A stretch of DNA of 64,000 bases from Acephala macrosclerotiorum. Its lineage: Eukaryota > Ascomycota > Leotiomycetes > Helotiales > Mollisiaceae. The notes under the pieces were generated by a model. It was given only the letters and a program-made list of their open reading frames with translations, did not search any database and had not been told where the DNA came from. Shown here one piece after another: positions 1 through 11,352 of this stretch (within the stretch, counting starts at the first letter, position 1; each line of letters begins with the position of its first letter). The position numbers were made by a program, and so were the translations under genes. The stretch lies in NCBI GenBank assembly GCA_014904845.1, contig MU119309.1, positions 109,130 through 173,129 of the forward strand, read 5' to 3'.

Positions 1-1
1 C

Positions 2-352
2 CGCGAAGTCTTCGATCTCTTAGGTCCCGCTAGTCAACGACTTCTTGGCGCGACTTGCTCCTCGCTGTACAGGATGTACAAAGAGCATTACTACGAGAAG
101 GATATCGTCGTCAGTTTTGGCAACGACAATCTTATCGGTGCTAGCGGCACGACTCAATACCGCGACATTCTAGCTCAATGGCTAATTCCAACTTCTTTCA
201 ATGTTTCTCGGTGGGACCGTTGTTACTACTATGGCCAGTTATGGAACAAGATGTATGCCAACTGCTCGAAGAAGGCGAAGTACAACGGGACCCCATACTT
301 GTATATGGAAGAGGAGCGCGTGAAGTCCGGAAAGGGATTCTTGAAGTTCTGA
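2..352 (+). CDS. F-box-like family protein, 5' truncated by window
   Basis: The reading frame is open from base 2 to the TGA at 350-352, so the N terminus lies outside the window. The visible 116 residues match the intact paralogue at 42673-43281 (minus strand): FDLLGP, RLLGATCSSLYR, YYEKDIV, then QYRDILAQWLIP, and a basic C-terminal end GKGFLKF. The leading hydrophobic stretch (FDLLGP...LLGATC) resembles the first half of an F-box, but this is weak and the rest has no family I recognise. Two decayed copies follow downstream in the same orientation, so this is the start of a local tandem array. Function unknown; a substrate-adaptor role is only inference. Confidence 0.55.
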   Translation, partial: REVFDLLGPASQRLLGATCSSLYRMYKEHYYEKDIVVSFGNDNLIGASGTTQYRDILAQWLIPTSFNVSRWDRCYYYGQLWNKMYANCSKKAKYNGTPYLYMEEERVKSGKGFLKF

Positions 353-656
353 GGAGGGCAGTCGACTTTTGTCGCCGTGCATCTTGCGTACTGGATGTAC
401 AGGAGGACAAAGAATACTCGCGGCCAGCTCTGGGAAGGCAAGCACAGCCTTTGAAATCATCCCGCAATAAAATGTATTGCAACTTGGAATACTCGTGATC
501 ATATCATCTGTGAATTTGAAGGACTGTCTCGGAGTTCGTTCTGCCCAACTCACTAGTCTTTTTCGGCCAGTGCGGAAGTGACAGCCTTGAGGCACTGCCT
601 TCTGCTGTAATTTTTAATGCCGCACGCTTTTCCGTCTTGATTGAAATCATCACGAA

Positions 657-1036
657 ATGCAGCCAACACAGTCTCAAACCAACATGTCAAAGACAATTTC
701 GACAAGTAGCTTCGGGCTATCTGGCGCAGGAAGATTTAAAGGGGATCATAACCCACAAGCTACTGATGTTGACGAGGCAAAGAAGAACAGCGTTCTAGCA
801 CGAGGCACGCCATCCTGCTATTCATTCGCATACACTCTAACACTACTACAGTTGAGCGAAAGAGCATTCTAGTTACGAAACTCCCCTCAGAGCTTCATCG
901 TGAAGTCTTTGATCTACTGGGTCCCGCTGGACGACGCCTCTTCGGCTCTACTTGTTCGCGCAAAATACGCGCTTACCATCAGGGGCAGGATTCGTCAAAT
1001 TGCGAGAACTTGTTTGGCGGTATCTGCAAGCAGTAA
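657..1036 (+). pseudogene. Decayed F-box-like family copy 2
   Basis: A short Ser/Lys/Asp-rich leader begins at the ATG at 657, and an acceptor-like site (ctactacag) precedes about 850. Downstream, from about 869, the frame reads LPSELHREVFDLLGP followed by a diverged LFGSTCS, closely matching the paralogues at 2-352 and 42673-43281. Similarity stops after about 50 residues and the frame ends at the TAA at 1034-1036. The conserved middle and the C-terminal GKGF motif are missing, so this is a 3'-decayed copy. The leader-intron-core layout agrees with the intact copy, which has a 38-codon first exon and a 60-nt intron. Confidence 0.5.
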
Positions 1037-1499
1037 ACAATATGTTGGAGAAGCTAAGAAACACTTGCGTATTTCGTAGGAATTTCCAGTGCGGTAAGCT
1101 GCATCTAGCTTTGAGCAATCAGATCAGAAAAGGTATTACAACTTTGAGTATTCGTGATTACATTGTCCAAGCCCTTCTGAACTCTTTCCTCGTGTCTCGA
1201 CCACTTTCGCCAGCGCAGAGATGATGCCTTCGAGGCACTGCCATATAGTTGCATCCTCTCCCCACCTTACTTGCCCAATAGCATCACAGGCACGAATGGT
1301 GTCTATCACAACGAAGGAAATATTGACTGAATTTCTCGATTTACCTTGCCCAGAGGAAGTCGAAGATGGACGTACACGGAGTTGCTGATAGCAATAATGT
1401 GAACCCCGCCATAGCCGGCCAATCAAGAGGTACAAAAGCTTCCTGATCATTTGAAAACATTACTAACAAATGCAAGTTGTACAAATTAGTTATTTAGCC

Positions 1500-1977
1500 G
1501 AATTCCTTACGATCTCTACCGCAACATCTTTGACCTCCTAGGACCGACTGGACACGCATTCTCGGCGCCACCTGCTCAACTCTTTACACACTCTACAAGC
1601 AGCACTACTACGAATAAGACATCATTGTGAGCTTTGTCGGAGATTGATTTCAAGCCTCCTTCAAAGAAACAAACGGACTTAACCTAAATAGTTGCCCTTC
1701 GTCGATGAGTAGATTCTCTAGGCAATACTTTGATATTATTGCTCATTGACTTCTTCCATCACAGAACTCTCCTTCTAATCCCAGTGGGTGGTGTCACTGG
1801 GCGTGGTCTATTCATCTGGAGGAATAGCCGAATCATACTTTTCTGCTGCAGCTAATTAGACACCCCGTTCTAGATCACTTGGGCTGGGAGAAGGAGAATA
1901 AGCTTTGGTGCGATGAGGCTCGGGCAAAGAAGGAAAAGTTGCGCGTGCGTTCTGGCAAGGGCTTTATGAAGTATTGA
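1500..1977 (+). pseudogene. Decayed F-box-like family copy 3
   Basis: Fragments of the same family are readable in shifting frames: LPYDLYRNIFDLLGPTG near 1505-1555, a YYE-stop-DIIVSF segment near 1605-1640 where the paralogues have YYEKDIV, a segment around 1725-1745 that matches the QY-DI-A core, and an intact end VRSGKGFMKY with TGA at 1975-1977. An in-frame TAA and at least one frameshift separate the pieces. The GKGFMKY end equals GKGFLKF of the copy at 2-352. This is a dead third member of the array. Confidence 0.5.
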
Positions 1978-2098
1978 GAGAAGCTGAGTTTGCGGATAGC
2001 TTGCGAGCAAGGCAGCGGACAGAAACCACACTAGATGTTCCCAGCATCACGGGAAATCGAGTATCAACGGGTGGAGTAATTAGACAGAAAAAAATGCA

Positions 2099-2914
2099 TT
2101 ACAACTTTGCAGCACTCTTCTTCATCTCCTCCCAATCCTCACCCTCGATACTATCCACCTTATCCTTCAGCACTTTCTCAACAGCAGCACCCACCTCCTC
2201 ATCCCCACCCAACAAATCGAACCACCCACTCACCCCATCCTTCTCCAATAGCCTCACCCCCACCTCCGCAACATCAGCCCTCGACGCCCCTCCCCTCGCC
2301 TTCGTCTTGCCTAGACTAATCTTCCCCGTCTCAGCATCATCAGTCAACATCCCAGGCCTCAAACTAATCCACCCAAACCCATCCTTTCCCTCCCTCTCCT
2401 TCCCCTCAACAGCAAGCACATCATCCGCCGCCAGCTTCGCCTTGTAATATGCCGGCATGACCTCCGTATTTACCTTCTGCACCAACGCATATCCATCATC
2501 ATCCCACCACCCCGCCTTCCCCCTCCTACTCGACAGTGCCGACACTACCAAAAACCTCTTCACGCCCTGAGTATTTATTCCCGCTCGAATAAAATGTATG
2601 CAAGCATCTCGATCAATCGCATTCGTTCTATCAGGGCCGCCTTTCCCTCCAGCACCGGCGGACCAGACAATTGTGTCGGGGGAGACTTTGTCGATTATTT
2701 TTTGGGCGTCGGATTGCGATTTCACATCTTCGATGGATTCGATCAGGACGGAGATTTTGCCAGGTCCCTTCGAGCCGGCGGAGATGATCTCGGGTTTCTG
2801 GTCTGGGTTTCTGATAACTGAGGTGACGTTCCAGCTTCGAGAGACGAGTTTCGGCGTCATGAGGAGGGAGACTTTGCCGTGGCCGCCGAGGAGGAGGATA
2901 TTTTTTGGAGGCAT
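2099..2914 (-). CDS. NAD(P)-binding Rossmann protein, atypical SDR (NmrA/HSCARG-like)
   Basis: An uninterrupted 271-residue reading frame. The N terminus (MPPKNILLLGGHGKVS) is a Rossmann beta strand plus glycine-rich dinucleotide loop of the GGHGKV type seen in atypical short-chain dehydrogenases. A central SALSSRRG strand and a YYKAKLAAD motif near residue 155 match the Y-x-x-x-K-like site of the SDR_a5/YwnB-type group. I chose the ATG at 2914 because the fold starts there; an in-frame ATG at 3082 would add a 56-residue Ser/Pro/Leu-rich leader, possibly just 5' UTR. Such proteins bind NAD(P)H as cytosolic reductases or redox sensors; the substrate is unknown. Divergent from the GMC oxidoreductase across 1.8 kb. 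Confidence 0.8.
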   Translation of the reverse strand: MPPKNILLLGGHGKVSLLMTPKLVSRSWNVTSVIRNPDQKPEIISAGSKGPGKISVLIESIEDVKSQSDAQKIIDKVSPDTIVWSAGAGGKGGPDRTNAIDRDACIHFIRAGINTQGVKRFLVVSALSSRRGKAGWWDDDGYALVQKVNTEVMPAYYKAKLAADDVLAVEGKEREGKDGFGWISLRPGMLTDDAETGKISLGKTKARGGASRADVAEVGVRLLEKDGVSGWFDLLGGDEEVGAAVEKVLKDKVDSIEGEDWEEMKKSAAKL

Positions 2915-4715
2915 GATGATTTTCGTGGGGTACTTGGAGGTGATTGTGAGGTATCTGCGTGGTAAGTTGTTCTCTTGTGAGGAAGTTGATGAAGTGGAGA
3001 GAAGAGGAGCTGGTGAGGGGAAGACGAGAGGAGAAAGAAGCTTTATAAGTAGAGGTGGGGAGCTCTGCTGATGATGCAACAACGTATGACCTCAGCCAAG
3101 TTCTGCAAGCAATTATGCCGTGCCTCGAGGAATATAGCACATACAATCGGAAATGATTATTTACACAAACGCTTACATCTTTGATAATTGTACCGTATGA
3201 TCGAGTTTGTATGTTCTTTATCAGACAGATGAAGTTTGCAAGACCCCGCAATGACGGAGAATTGTGGCGCACGGCTGTGGCTGGCATCGTGGCTGGTGTC
3301 TCGCCCTAAAGATAGCTTCATTTTCTTGCTAGAAACTTTCCCTTTGCGTCGCTGCATCCTTCCTCCTTCCAACCAACAACGACGCCGCGTACAGGTTGCA
3401 GAACGCGCAAATTGTATGCTAAGATCCATCACAATAGACCATACGACCAAATTACGATCTACGGTCTCTTCTGGGCTTCGCAAAGCAGAGGCTTTCACGA
3501 GCTGAATTCCTTCCATTGGACATTTGAATATTTGCCATCGGCCTACCCATTGACTTCACCACAGCACTTGTACAATAGCACTCTTCAGTAGCACTAGAAG
3601 ATTCAGTTTTTCAACCTATTGATTGACAGGCACTCTTGCAACGGCTCATCCTAGGTAAGCTACATTCTCCTTCTCGAAACCCTTGCTAGAACCTTGTATG
3701 ATGAGCAAACATAGAATCTCGTTAACCTGAACATTTCTTGTTGATACTTCTAATCCATAATTACTCCTGATCTTGGTTTCTTGAGCATTCTTATCTTGTT
3801 CTTCGCTCCTCGACCAGTCTGCTAACTTGGCTCCAGAATAACAAAAGCCTCTCATTCCAACATCCGCACCCGATTTATGCAGCCCATTCTTCGACTGCTG
3901 TAATCAGGAATACCTATACTCGAGCAGGCGGACGCTGCAGGCTATGCACAGAACAAGGACGTTTGCAGAACAACTTTTGGTTCTCCACTCAAAAATCAAG
4001 GGATTTGTCTTGGACTCGGGCCACAATGCCTTCCTTTATGATCCTTTTAGCATTCTCTTCTACCAGAACAATCATACACAATACAAACACTCTCGTCTCT
4101 ACTTCTATGACCTCTTCGCCACCATCAGTGACTTCAACCTTCGATGTTCAGCTTCTCGAAGCCTCCAATTGGCAGGCTAGGTACTGCTTGCTCCATGCAC
4201 TAAAACCTCACGATGTCTACGCTGTCGCGCAAACTCTTCGTCGAATTGAGATCGAGCGTATGGCGAGGGCAACTGCGAGCCTAATTAGTCCCTTCGCCAG
4301 TCAGTTCCTTTGTATTCTTCAGTCCTAGCCAAGTGGCTCCGGTATCATCAGTTCTAGCTGCGGGAAGGCCCGTTCTGGGGTTGTCGATTTGTAGAATTGA
4401 AGAGTCGGAATATTAGTGGCGTGCCTACAGTGCTATATCAGGTGAGCGAATGCGAGAGTACCCTTGTAACTGCAGAGGAGCAACCCTTCCGTTGGGCAAG
4501 CAGCACTTGTCTCCTCTCATTGGCTTCACCGGCAGGTTAAAGTTTACTTCCCTCTAAGTTTGCTTATTCGGCGGGGACGAGTATGCATGCAGGTCCAAAC
4601 TTCGTTACAATACTCACTGGTACAGCTTTCAGTGCTGAGAGACTTGCTGCACTCTCTTCATCTTGACTTTCCAAACCCAAGAGCTACACGCGAATTCAAG
4701 TCAACACCTTCAATA
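2915..4715. other. Intergenic region between divergent genes
   Basis: About 1.8 kb separates the SDR start (minus strand) from the GMC start (plus strand). A TATA-like ataaag on the minus strand lies near 3040. Several frames of 60-120 codons are open (for example 3963-4328 on the plus strand), but I see no motif, paralogue or convincing intron support. I annotate no gene here, although the 121-codon frame at 3963 could be a small lineage-specific protein. Confidence 0.4.
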
Positions 4716-6660
4716 ATGCTGTGTCTCTACGCAAGCTTAGCGTTTGCCTTCACTACCCAAGTGGTCGCCAATTCCTCCAAGCAACGGCTCTTTTCTAGCG
4801 CCTTTGCGATTCCAGGAAATGCTTCCTACGACTATATTGCTACGTCCAATTCCTCGCGTTGAGTTGTCGTTACCACTACTGAGGATCACACAGTCGTTGG
4901 AGGCGGTACAGCAGGTTTGGCGATCGCGTCGCGACTTGCAGAAACATTCTCCGTTGCTGTCATCGAGGCCGGAGGTTTCTACGAGGTAGAGAATGGAAAT
5001 AACAGCGTTGTTCCTTGGTATGCTCTGACAACGCCCGTTCTCTCAGTCTCGGAATCGTATTCCAGACAGCCATTGGTGGACTGGGATCTGGTCTCGGTGC
5101 CACAAACCGCAGCTGGCAATCGTCGTATTCATTATGCCCGAGGAAAGACCCTAGGAGGCTGTTCAGCTATCAATAGTATGGGCTACCACCGCCCTACTGT
5201 TGGATCTTTCCAATACTGGGCTGATCTTGTTGGAGATCAAAGTTATACGTGGCCAAACGTCCTTCCGTTCTTCAAAAAGTCTACTCACCTTACGCTACCT
5301 AACGTCCAGAAACGCAATGTTCAGAACGTCACTGTTCCCTATGACCCTACCGCGTTTGACAACTCGCTCGATGGACCTATTCAAGTATCTTGGGGAAACT
5401 GGATCGATATAACAGGAACTTGGCTTGCACTCGCAATACAATCAATTGGTCTCCCGCTAGGTCCGACAGGGTTTAGTAGCGGTATTCTTTCCGGTTTCAG
5501 TGGCTGGGTTACTGCTGAAATCCGGGCAGAAGATGCGACACGATCTTCTTCAGATATATATCTACGACAAGCCATTAAGAATACCCAAATAGCTGTTTAC
5601 ACGCATACACAAGCTATGAAAATTCTGTTTGATCAGGGCAACCTAAGGAAAGCGAATGCTGTCTTGGTCTCAACAGCGGGGCTTGAATACACCGTTTCGG
5701 CAACGAAGGAGATTATCGTATCTACTGGGGTGTTCCATTCTCCTCAATTACTCATGGTTTCTGGTAAGTTTAAAGATTACCGCCCCGATTATTATCTCGT
5801 TAACAATGACAGGAATCGGACCCAAAGCAACGCTCGACGCTCACAACATCCCCGTGATAGCCGACCTCCCAGGCGTAGGACAAAATCTCCGGGATCAAAT
5901 CTTCTTCGATGTCCTCAGCGGCGTCAACACCCCCACTACTGGCACTCTCATCGCCGACCCTACACAATCCGCGAACATTCTCTCACAATACCTCAACAAT
6001 GCTTCTGGCCCCTGGAGCTCTGCAGGTGGCTTCATCACATTCGAAAAGATTCCCCCAGCCCAACGAAACTTCACAAAACGAACGACCTCTTTGCTGAACA
6101 CTCTTCCTTCAGACTGGCCAGAGATAGAATACATCGTCCTCGCATTCCCTAACGTCCCCGGCGCAAACGCCAGCACAGTCGGAGCCGTCTCCGCCACAAT
6201 CCAAGCCCCCTTCTCTCGCGGCAACGTCACAATCTCCAGTTCCAGCATGTCTAACCCCCCTGTCATAAACATGGGCTGGCTCACCGACCCGGCTGATTGT
6301 GAGCTCCTTGTCGCAGCATTCAAACGCTGTCGTCAAGCATGGGCCAGCCCCGCCATCTCATCTATCAAAGTAGGGCCCGAGATCGCTCTTGGTGAAGCTG
6401 TACAGTCAGATGCGGATATTCTGGCTTGGATTAGAACGCAGGTTGTACAAATTTGGCATCCGAGTTCGACGTGTAAAATGGGGAAGAGCTTGAAGGAGGA
6501 TGGGATGGCGGTTGTGGATTCCCATGCCAGGGTGTTTGGAGTGCAAGGGTTCAGGGTCGTAGATTTAAGTGTAGTGCCTTTTACGCCGCCAGGACATCCG
6601 AGTGCGACGGTGTATATGCTTGCTGAGAAGATTGCGGACGTGATTAAGAAGGGCGGCTGA
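4716..6660 (+). CDS. Secreted GMC (FAD) oxidoreductase with probable splice-donor lesion
   Basis: A glucose-methanol-choline family flavoprotein (alcohol, aryl-alcohol, sugar or choline oxidation). Exons 4716-4839, 4894-5763 and 5813-6660 give 613 codons in phase. A hydrophobic signal peptide (MLCLYASLAFAF) suggests secretion. Then come YDYI-VVGGGTAGLAIASR (FAD loop), RGKTLGGCSAIN (GMC signature 1), GVFHSPQLLMVSGIGP (signature 2, split by a clean 49-nt intron 5764-5812) and the C-terminal active-site pair WHPSSTCKMG and PPGHPSATVYMLAE. The first intron should start at 4840 but reads ctacgt, where gtacgt would be a good donor. If it is retained, a TGA at 4860-4862 ends translation after about 48 residues. 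The gene may therefore be a recent pseudogene, or the base may be a sequencing error. Confidence 0.8.
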
Positions 6661-7533
6661 TTTAGATGATGAAGTTCATGTCACGCTCTTCTCTCATTTC
6701 CCTAATAGCGTCTATGAGCCTAGTCAGCGAAGTAGAACGTTATGCTCTGAGAGTCCGAGAGCCAAGATTAGATTGAGACGTACCCGAGGTCGGAAGGTCT
6801 TTTGTATAGTCTGACCGTATCTCGAGGAGGGTGTCTGAGTAGAATACCCCCTTCAAGAGATCACTACACGCTTTCAGAATGTTGGATAGCAAGTATCCAC
6901 ACGCTCCTCTGCATCGTAGCCAGTTTCACTCCGGACATTCTTTTCAGCCCCATATGCTGTCTTACACTCTGTTTTTACTCGAACTATGAAAACCGGGTAG
7001 CATCCACATCTGATCTCTTCTCAGTAGCACAGTGCTTCCCTCACGTGAAACTAGTCATTCGTCCAGCGATGGCCGCCAACCATTTTATCAAAATTCTCCT
7101 GGGCGCATCGTACTCATCTTCTGTCTTGAGAGAACATCAAATGCTTTCGGAACTGTTCTCCATATCTTTCATCACATGCAGTTTTTGCAGTGTTTGCACC
7201 TTCTCTCTTTCCTGTTATGTTCGGCCCAAAAAATCTCAACATTCACCCCCTCGCTTAGCATTGTGCCCCTGAATTGGCGGAGAAGTTAACAATGCTAACC
7301 CTCACGATACTCGCGATCCTCTATCCTATTGTCTTTTCTTCGAGTCCCGATGCCGCCGAATTCTCAACCTTCAACGAGTATTTAATCTCAGAGCCTCCTC
7401 CCTTCTTCAACTGTCACTATCCCACAGCTACCACGCACACATCAATTGCCTCACGGCCCATACAGCAGAGACCTCCTCCTCTTCCATCACATCAGATCCC
7501 ATCCCATCATCCACCACTGATCATACTCGCAAG
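6661..7533 (+). promoter_or_regulatory. Upstream region of first tandem gene, duplicated upstream of the second
   Basis: The 3' part (about 7060-7290) is clearly related to the segment about 8290-8500 that precedes the next gene. The shared block ctcgcttaNcattgtgcccctgaatt occurs at 7251-7276 and again at 8459-8484, and pyrimidine-rich stretches around it also align. I see no gene in 6661-7250. Confidence 0.5.
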
Positions 7534-8028
7534 ATGGCAACAAAGACGTACAAGTCCCTCGCTTTCAAGTTTCTAACCACCGCCGAAGCCGAGGAAGCAC
7601 TCGAGACATACCGCATCTTTGAAAATCCATACATCGAATCCACCATTGCCGTACGCCCCGAGTTCACCGAGCTTAAGATCAACCCCGTCGAGGAAGACCG
7701 GTAAGATCCCCTTTTCCCCCAGCAATTGACAACAACTGACACACTTGACAGCATCACACCAAGACCATGGTCCCGAGCTAGTGCGTGGGAGCACAGCTAC
7801 CGGTCGTGGGAGAAGCAGAGATACGAGGAAATGGATCGGAAGGAGAGGAACGAGAAGAGGGCGGAGGGTGTGCCGAAGGAGTTGGGGGCCAACAAGCTGT
7901 TCCGAGTGAGGAAGGATGCGTGGGAGAAGGCTCCGAGTGGGCTGAGGGAGGTGGTGTCGATCCGAAGACGCAGAACTGGGGGAGTGAGGAAGTGGAAGAG
8001 GGTGGAGGGAAGACTTGTTAGATTGTAG
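7534..8028 (+). CDS. Small basic protein, tandem paralogue A (unknown function)
   Basis: Exons 7534-7700 and 7752-8028 (51-nt intron, gtaaga...ttgacag) encode 147 residues. The product is paralogous to the next gene: both begin MAT, have an acidic N-terminal half with a TAEAEEAL / TADEADAAL segment and NPYIE / NPYLK, splice within an equivalent Arg codon, continue with RPWSRASAWEH / RPWARASAWEH, and end with a Lys/Arg-rich tail finishing GRLVRL. The very basic C-terminal half suggests nucleic-acid or ribosome contact, but I recognise no domain. The shared intron position and flanks show a gene duplication. Confidence 0.7.
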
Positions 8029-8736
8029 ATGATTGGATGGGAGATGGGGAGAAGCGAGATACCGGTGGACGAGTTGACACGATGAATGGAACCTTCCTGG
8101 GCGCTGGGCGCCATCCGCTCTGAAATCCTTACAATAACTTGACCTATGTGACTATATATGCTATGACCAGCCTCGTCCATTCCCAACAGGCCTTTGAAAT
8201 CCCTATGCTGAATACTGGGTAAAATGAGTAGACATGTGCTGTCAACTTCTACTGGCAACGGCGAGCACCCTCACTCTCACCTCTGTGCCATCTTCCTGAC
8301 AGCAGTTGTGTCACCTTCCGTCTTGAAGAATACCAGAATTGCTCGCTACCATTCACCATTTGTACTGTCAACTTTTAGTTTTGCTGTGCTTCCTCATTTC
8401 GTTCTTACCATTGTGTTCGGTTACATCCAAAATTTGGACATTCACTCGAAGCTCTTCTCCTCGCTTACCATTGTGCCCCTGAATTCGCGAGAATCTCAAC
8501 AGCAAGACATTGGTACCAGCTCGCTGTCAAGTCTACAATTGTTTTCTGCTGCCACTCTCCGCCAGCGCCGCGATCCTTGAGAATAAAATCCCACAGCTCT
8601 TCTGCTTTTCTTCCTTCTTTCCTTCTTAGCCCCAACGAAATCTGTCGTACCGTACCATCACGAACCACCCATCAAACAACAGCTTCGCAGCTCATACAAC
8701 ACACACACACGCACATCACCCCTAGCCATCTCGAAA

Positions 8737-9183
8737 ATGGCAACCTGGCTCAACACCAAGATCAAATTCCCCACCGCCGATGAAGCAGACGCCGCCCTCG
8801 CCGCCCGCCTCAAGAGCGCGAACCCCTACCTCAAATACACCACCATGGGCAAGAATCTTCGTATGAGTCCAAGATTCGTCGACCGGTAAGCTCTTATTCC
8901 TATTCTTCATTCTCCAATCAGACAACAAACTAACAATATTGTCAGAGCTAAAGCACGACCATGGGCAAGAGCCTCCGCTTGGGAACACTGCAAGCTGTGG
9001 AAGAAGGAACGAGCTTTGGGGAAGAGCGGGAAGAAAGGCCAGCTCAAGGTCTTCATGGACAAGAGGGTGGAGTGCAGGGGTCGTGGTCGAAGTAAGATGA
9101 GGGAGGAGATGAGATGGAAGGGGCGAAGCCTGGTGGAGGAGAGGAAGTGGGAGAGGAAGAATGGAAGACTTGTCCGATTGTAG
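8737..9183 (+). CDS. Small basic protein, tandem paralogue B (unknown function)
   Basis: Exons 8737-8885 and 8946-9183 (60-nt intron, gtaagc...ttgtcag) encode 128 residues. It matches paralogue A at 7534-8028 in the MAT start, the DEADAAL helix, the SANPYLK segment, the phase-2 intron inside an Arg codon, RPWARASAWEH and the terminal GRLVRL. It lacks about 20 residues of the basic middle part present in A. The 3' flanks are also related (ggcgctggNcgcca at about 9232 and 8100), so the duplicated unit is about 1.2 kb and includes promoter, gene and terminator region. Function unknown. Confidence 0.7.
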
Positions 9184-9794
9184 AAGTACTGGCAGCGGGA
9201 AATGGGTGACTAGAGACGAATCAAACTCTGGCCGGCGCTGGACGCCAATTGTTCTGAACTGACTTGAGATGCTTCATATTCGTGAATATACTGATGTGCT
9301 CACCGTATTGATTCTCCTAACCCTATCCGAATACTTGTGGTCAGCTTTCCATGCCACCATGATCTCAAAGAGGAGATCAACGTGAAGGAGTCCGTTGAGG
9401 TAAGTTTCGAGCCTTGCATTAGGTTGATGACCATCGAAACAATGTCGAAGATCATAACAACGTCTGCCATATCCAAGAGCTATCTAATCCAAGAGGTCAA
9501 ATAACTAAAGTGATATTGTAGGAGATTCGCCCTAGGCGAGTCTGGGGAGACTGTTACGTAGAATGTGCGATAACAAGACAAGTTGGAGTTTCATACGGTT
9601 CAAAGAACAGAATTTCATGTGTGGACGAACATGTTATACAAATCAGAATGCAGGCCGCCGTTAGTAACCTGAACTGGAAAGAGTCGCTGAACTCGATCTC
9701 AGACATCTGAACGCTCCTCTATCTCCATCTGGGAATATCGAGAGTCTGGTGAATGCTGGTCTCGGAATTGCAAAGTGCAAAAGCAATGCCTCAA
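9184..9794. other. Intergenic region
   Basis: 611 bases between the tandem gene B and the end of the minus-strand broken gene. No sizeable frame, repeat or RNA gene was recognised. Confidence 0.4.
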
Positions 9795-11350
9795 TCATTG
9801 AGATAGGACAAGGACATCCTCCGCTGGCCATGTATCTATCTGCCTCTCTCTCAAGCGGTCTCTCTTCCTACTCATGGCTCCTAATCTTGCTCTGGTCTTC
9901 TGCGGAATCCTACTCTTCGAGACCTGTAGTCTCAAAGTTGTAGAGTTTGCTGGCTTAACAACCTTTGCCTGGAGTCCGGATTCCGGGCTCCCAATCCAAT
10001 ACATAGCGTCGATCTCAAGACTCCAAGCCTGTGTTTGTATCACGATAGGCTCTTTGTGTGTCCTTAGTTGCTGAACAGCCGTGTCGAGAGATGGGCAATG
10101 ACAAGGCGTTGTACCTTGACATTTATGTTCCTGTGACTCGAAACAAAGAGTTGTCATGCATGCGAAGGTAGCGCATTGCTCTGTGTCAGTAAGAATCTGG
10201 GCTCATAGACTTGCCTTTTCGCAGGGAATAGGTAGACACATTGTGATCGGCTCTCCTGCTGTGTGACCTTGTGGACATGCAATTCGGAAGGTCTTGTGGT
10301 CGCAATCGATCGCAGTGTCCCTCAGCACGAGTAAGATATGCCGTATGAGTCTTCTAGTGAAGCTTTGCAATTCTTGGAAATTGGGTCGAGTGATTAGACC
10401 GTCATACCACAGCTTGATATTGCTACTGTCTTGTTTGAGAGCTTGGATGACACCAGGCTGCAAAGTTGACCATGTTGTGGGTGATTCAATGAGGTTTCCA
10501 GCAAAGGCTGGCATGACATCAGCGAGCAAATGGCGAAGCAGCACCCTTCTGGCAACACCCATGCAAGCACTCACTAGAACACCCCAAGGTTGATCCAACT
10601 CTGCGAGGGGCGGATTGTCCGCAATTAAGCCAAGATACTGATGTTTCCAGCTAATTCCTGGGTGCCAAGTCCAAGTGTTGTTGAATTGGACCTGCCACCG
10701 ACAAATTGTTGACCCATGACTGCCATTCCAGCTTGAAATTCCGTGTATTGCCAGTATTCAGGCGTTGTGCCCAAGTTCTTCAAAGAGGCAATGAAGGAAG
10801 ACCATCTTTGAACTGTGTTGGATTGACAAGCTCCATTAATACTCACGACCCCCGAAATTATGACCTTCTCCTTGCTGGTGAACCGTATAGGAAAATTATG
10901 GCGTGGCTCGGCTTCGTTTCTCCAGTGTAGGAACTTCTTGCCCTGGGTTGTGGAGTCAGTAGGGTTAATGACTCCACCACCAATCATGATAGCCGTTAAT
11001 TCTCCCATGGTCGTCCCAGCTTCAGAGGTGCTTTCAATAAACTGGCCTAGTCCCAGGCATCCACTAGGTCTTCGGGACAGACGAGCAGGTCGAATGACTC
11101 CTGTAGCTCTTTTCCTAATGGTCCTTCTCTAAACACCGGTACGGGTTCCCGCAACATATCTGTTCAAGCAGGTGAATTGGAAGAGCGATGCTGTCATCCG
11201 CGGCCATACAGACTTCACCTCTTGTGTTGCAAAAAGTTTTATTACCGCCACTGGCCTATCGAGGAAAAATGTCTGGATAGGTCCGATGTGAGCCTTGACT
11301 AGACTGCTCGCAAAAAAACCATGGGAGAGAAAATCCCACGCTGCCCCCAC
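9795..11350 (-). pseudogene. Broken hypothetical protein gene at the edge of an AT-rich block
   Basis: Reading on the minus strand, three long segments join naturally. From 11350, residues starting MGAAWDFLSHGFF run to a lone TAG near 11111. The same frame then continues RRTIRKRATGVIRPARLSRRP...MGELTAIMIGGG to a TAA near 10625. After a one-base shift the sequence resumes IADNPPLAELDQPWGV and runs to CLPIPCEKA near 10212. A 30-nt gtctat...acacag segment (10181-10210) could be an intron, after which QCATFACMTTLCF leads to a basic tail ending at 9795. One nonsense codon and one frameshift in an otherwise protein-like sequence suggest a recently dead gene or assembly errors. The AT-rich block begins directly upstream of the first codon, so the promoter or further 5' exons may be lost. 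Family not recognised. Confidence 0.5.
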
Positions 11351-11352
11351 TT

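Noticed and set aside
2099..3071. Plus-strand and other minus-strand frames overlapping the SDR
   Set aside because: Shadows of the real gene; Ser/Pro or Arg-rich without motifs.
7274..7576. 100-codon frame upstream of tandem gene A
   Set aside because: It overlaps the promoter block shared with tandem gene B and runs into the real start in another frame.
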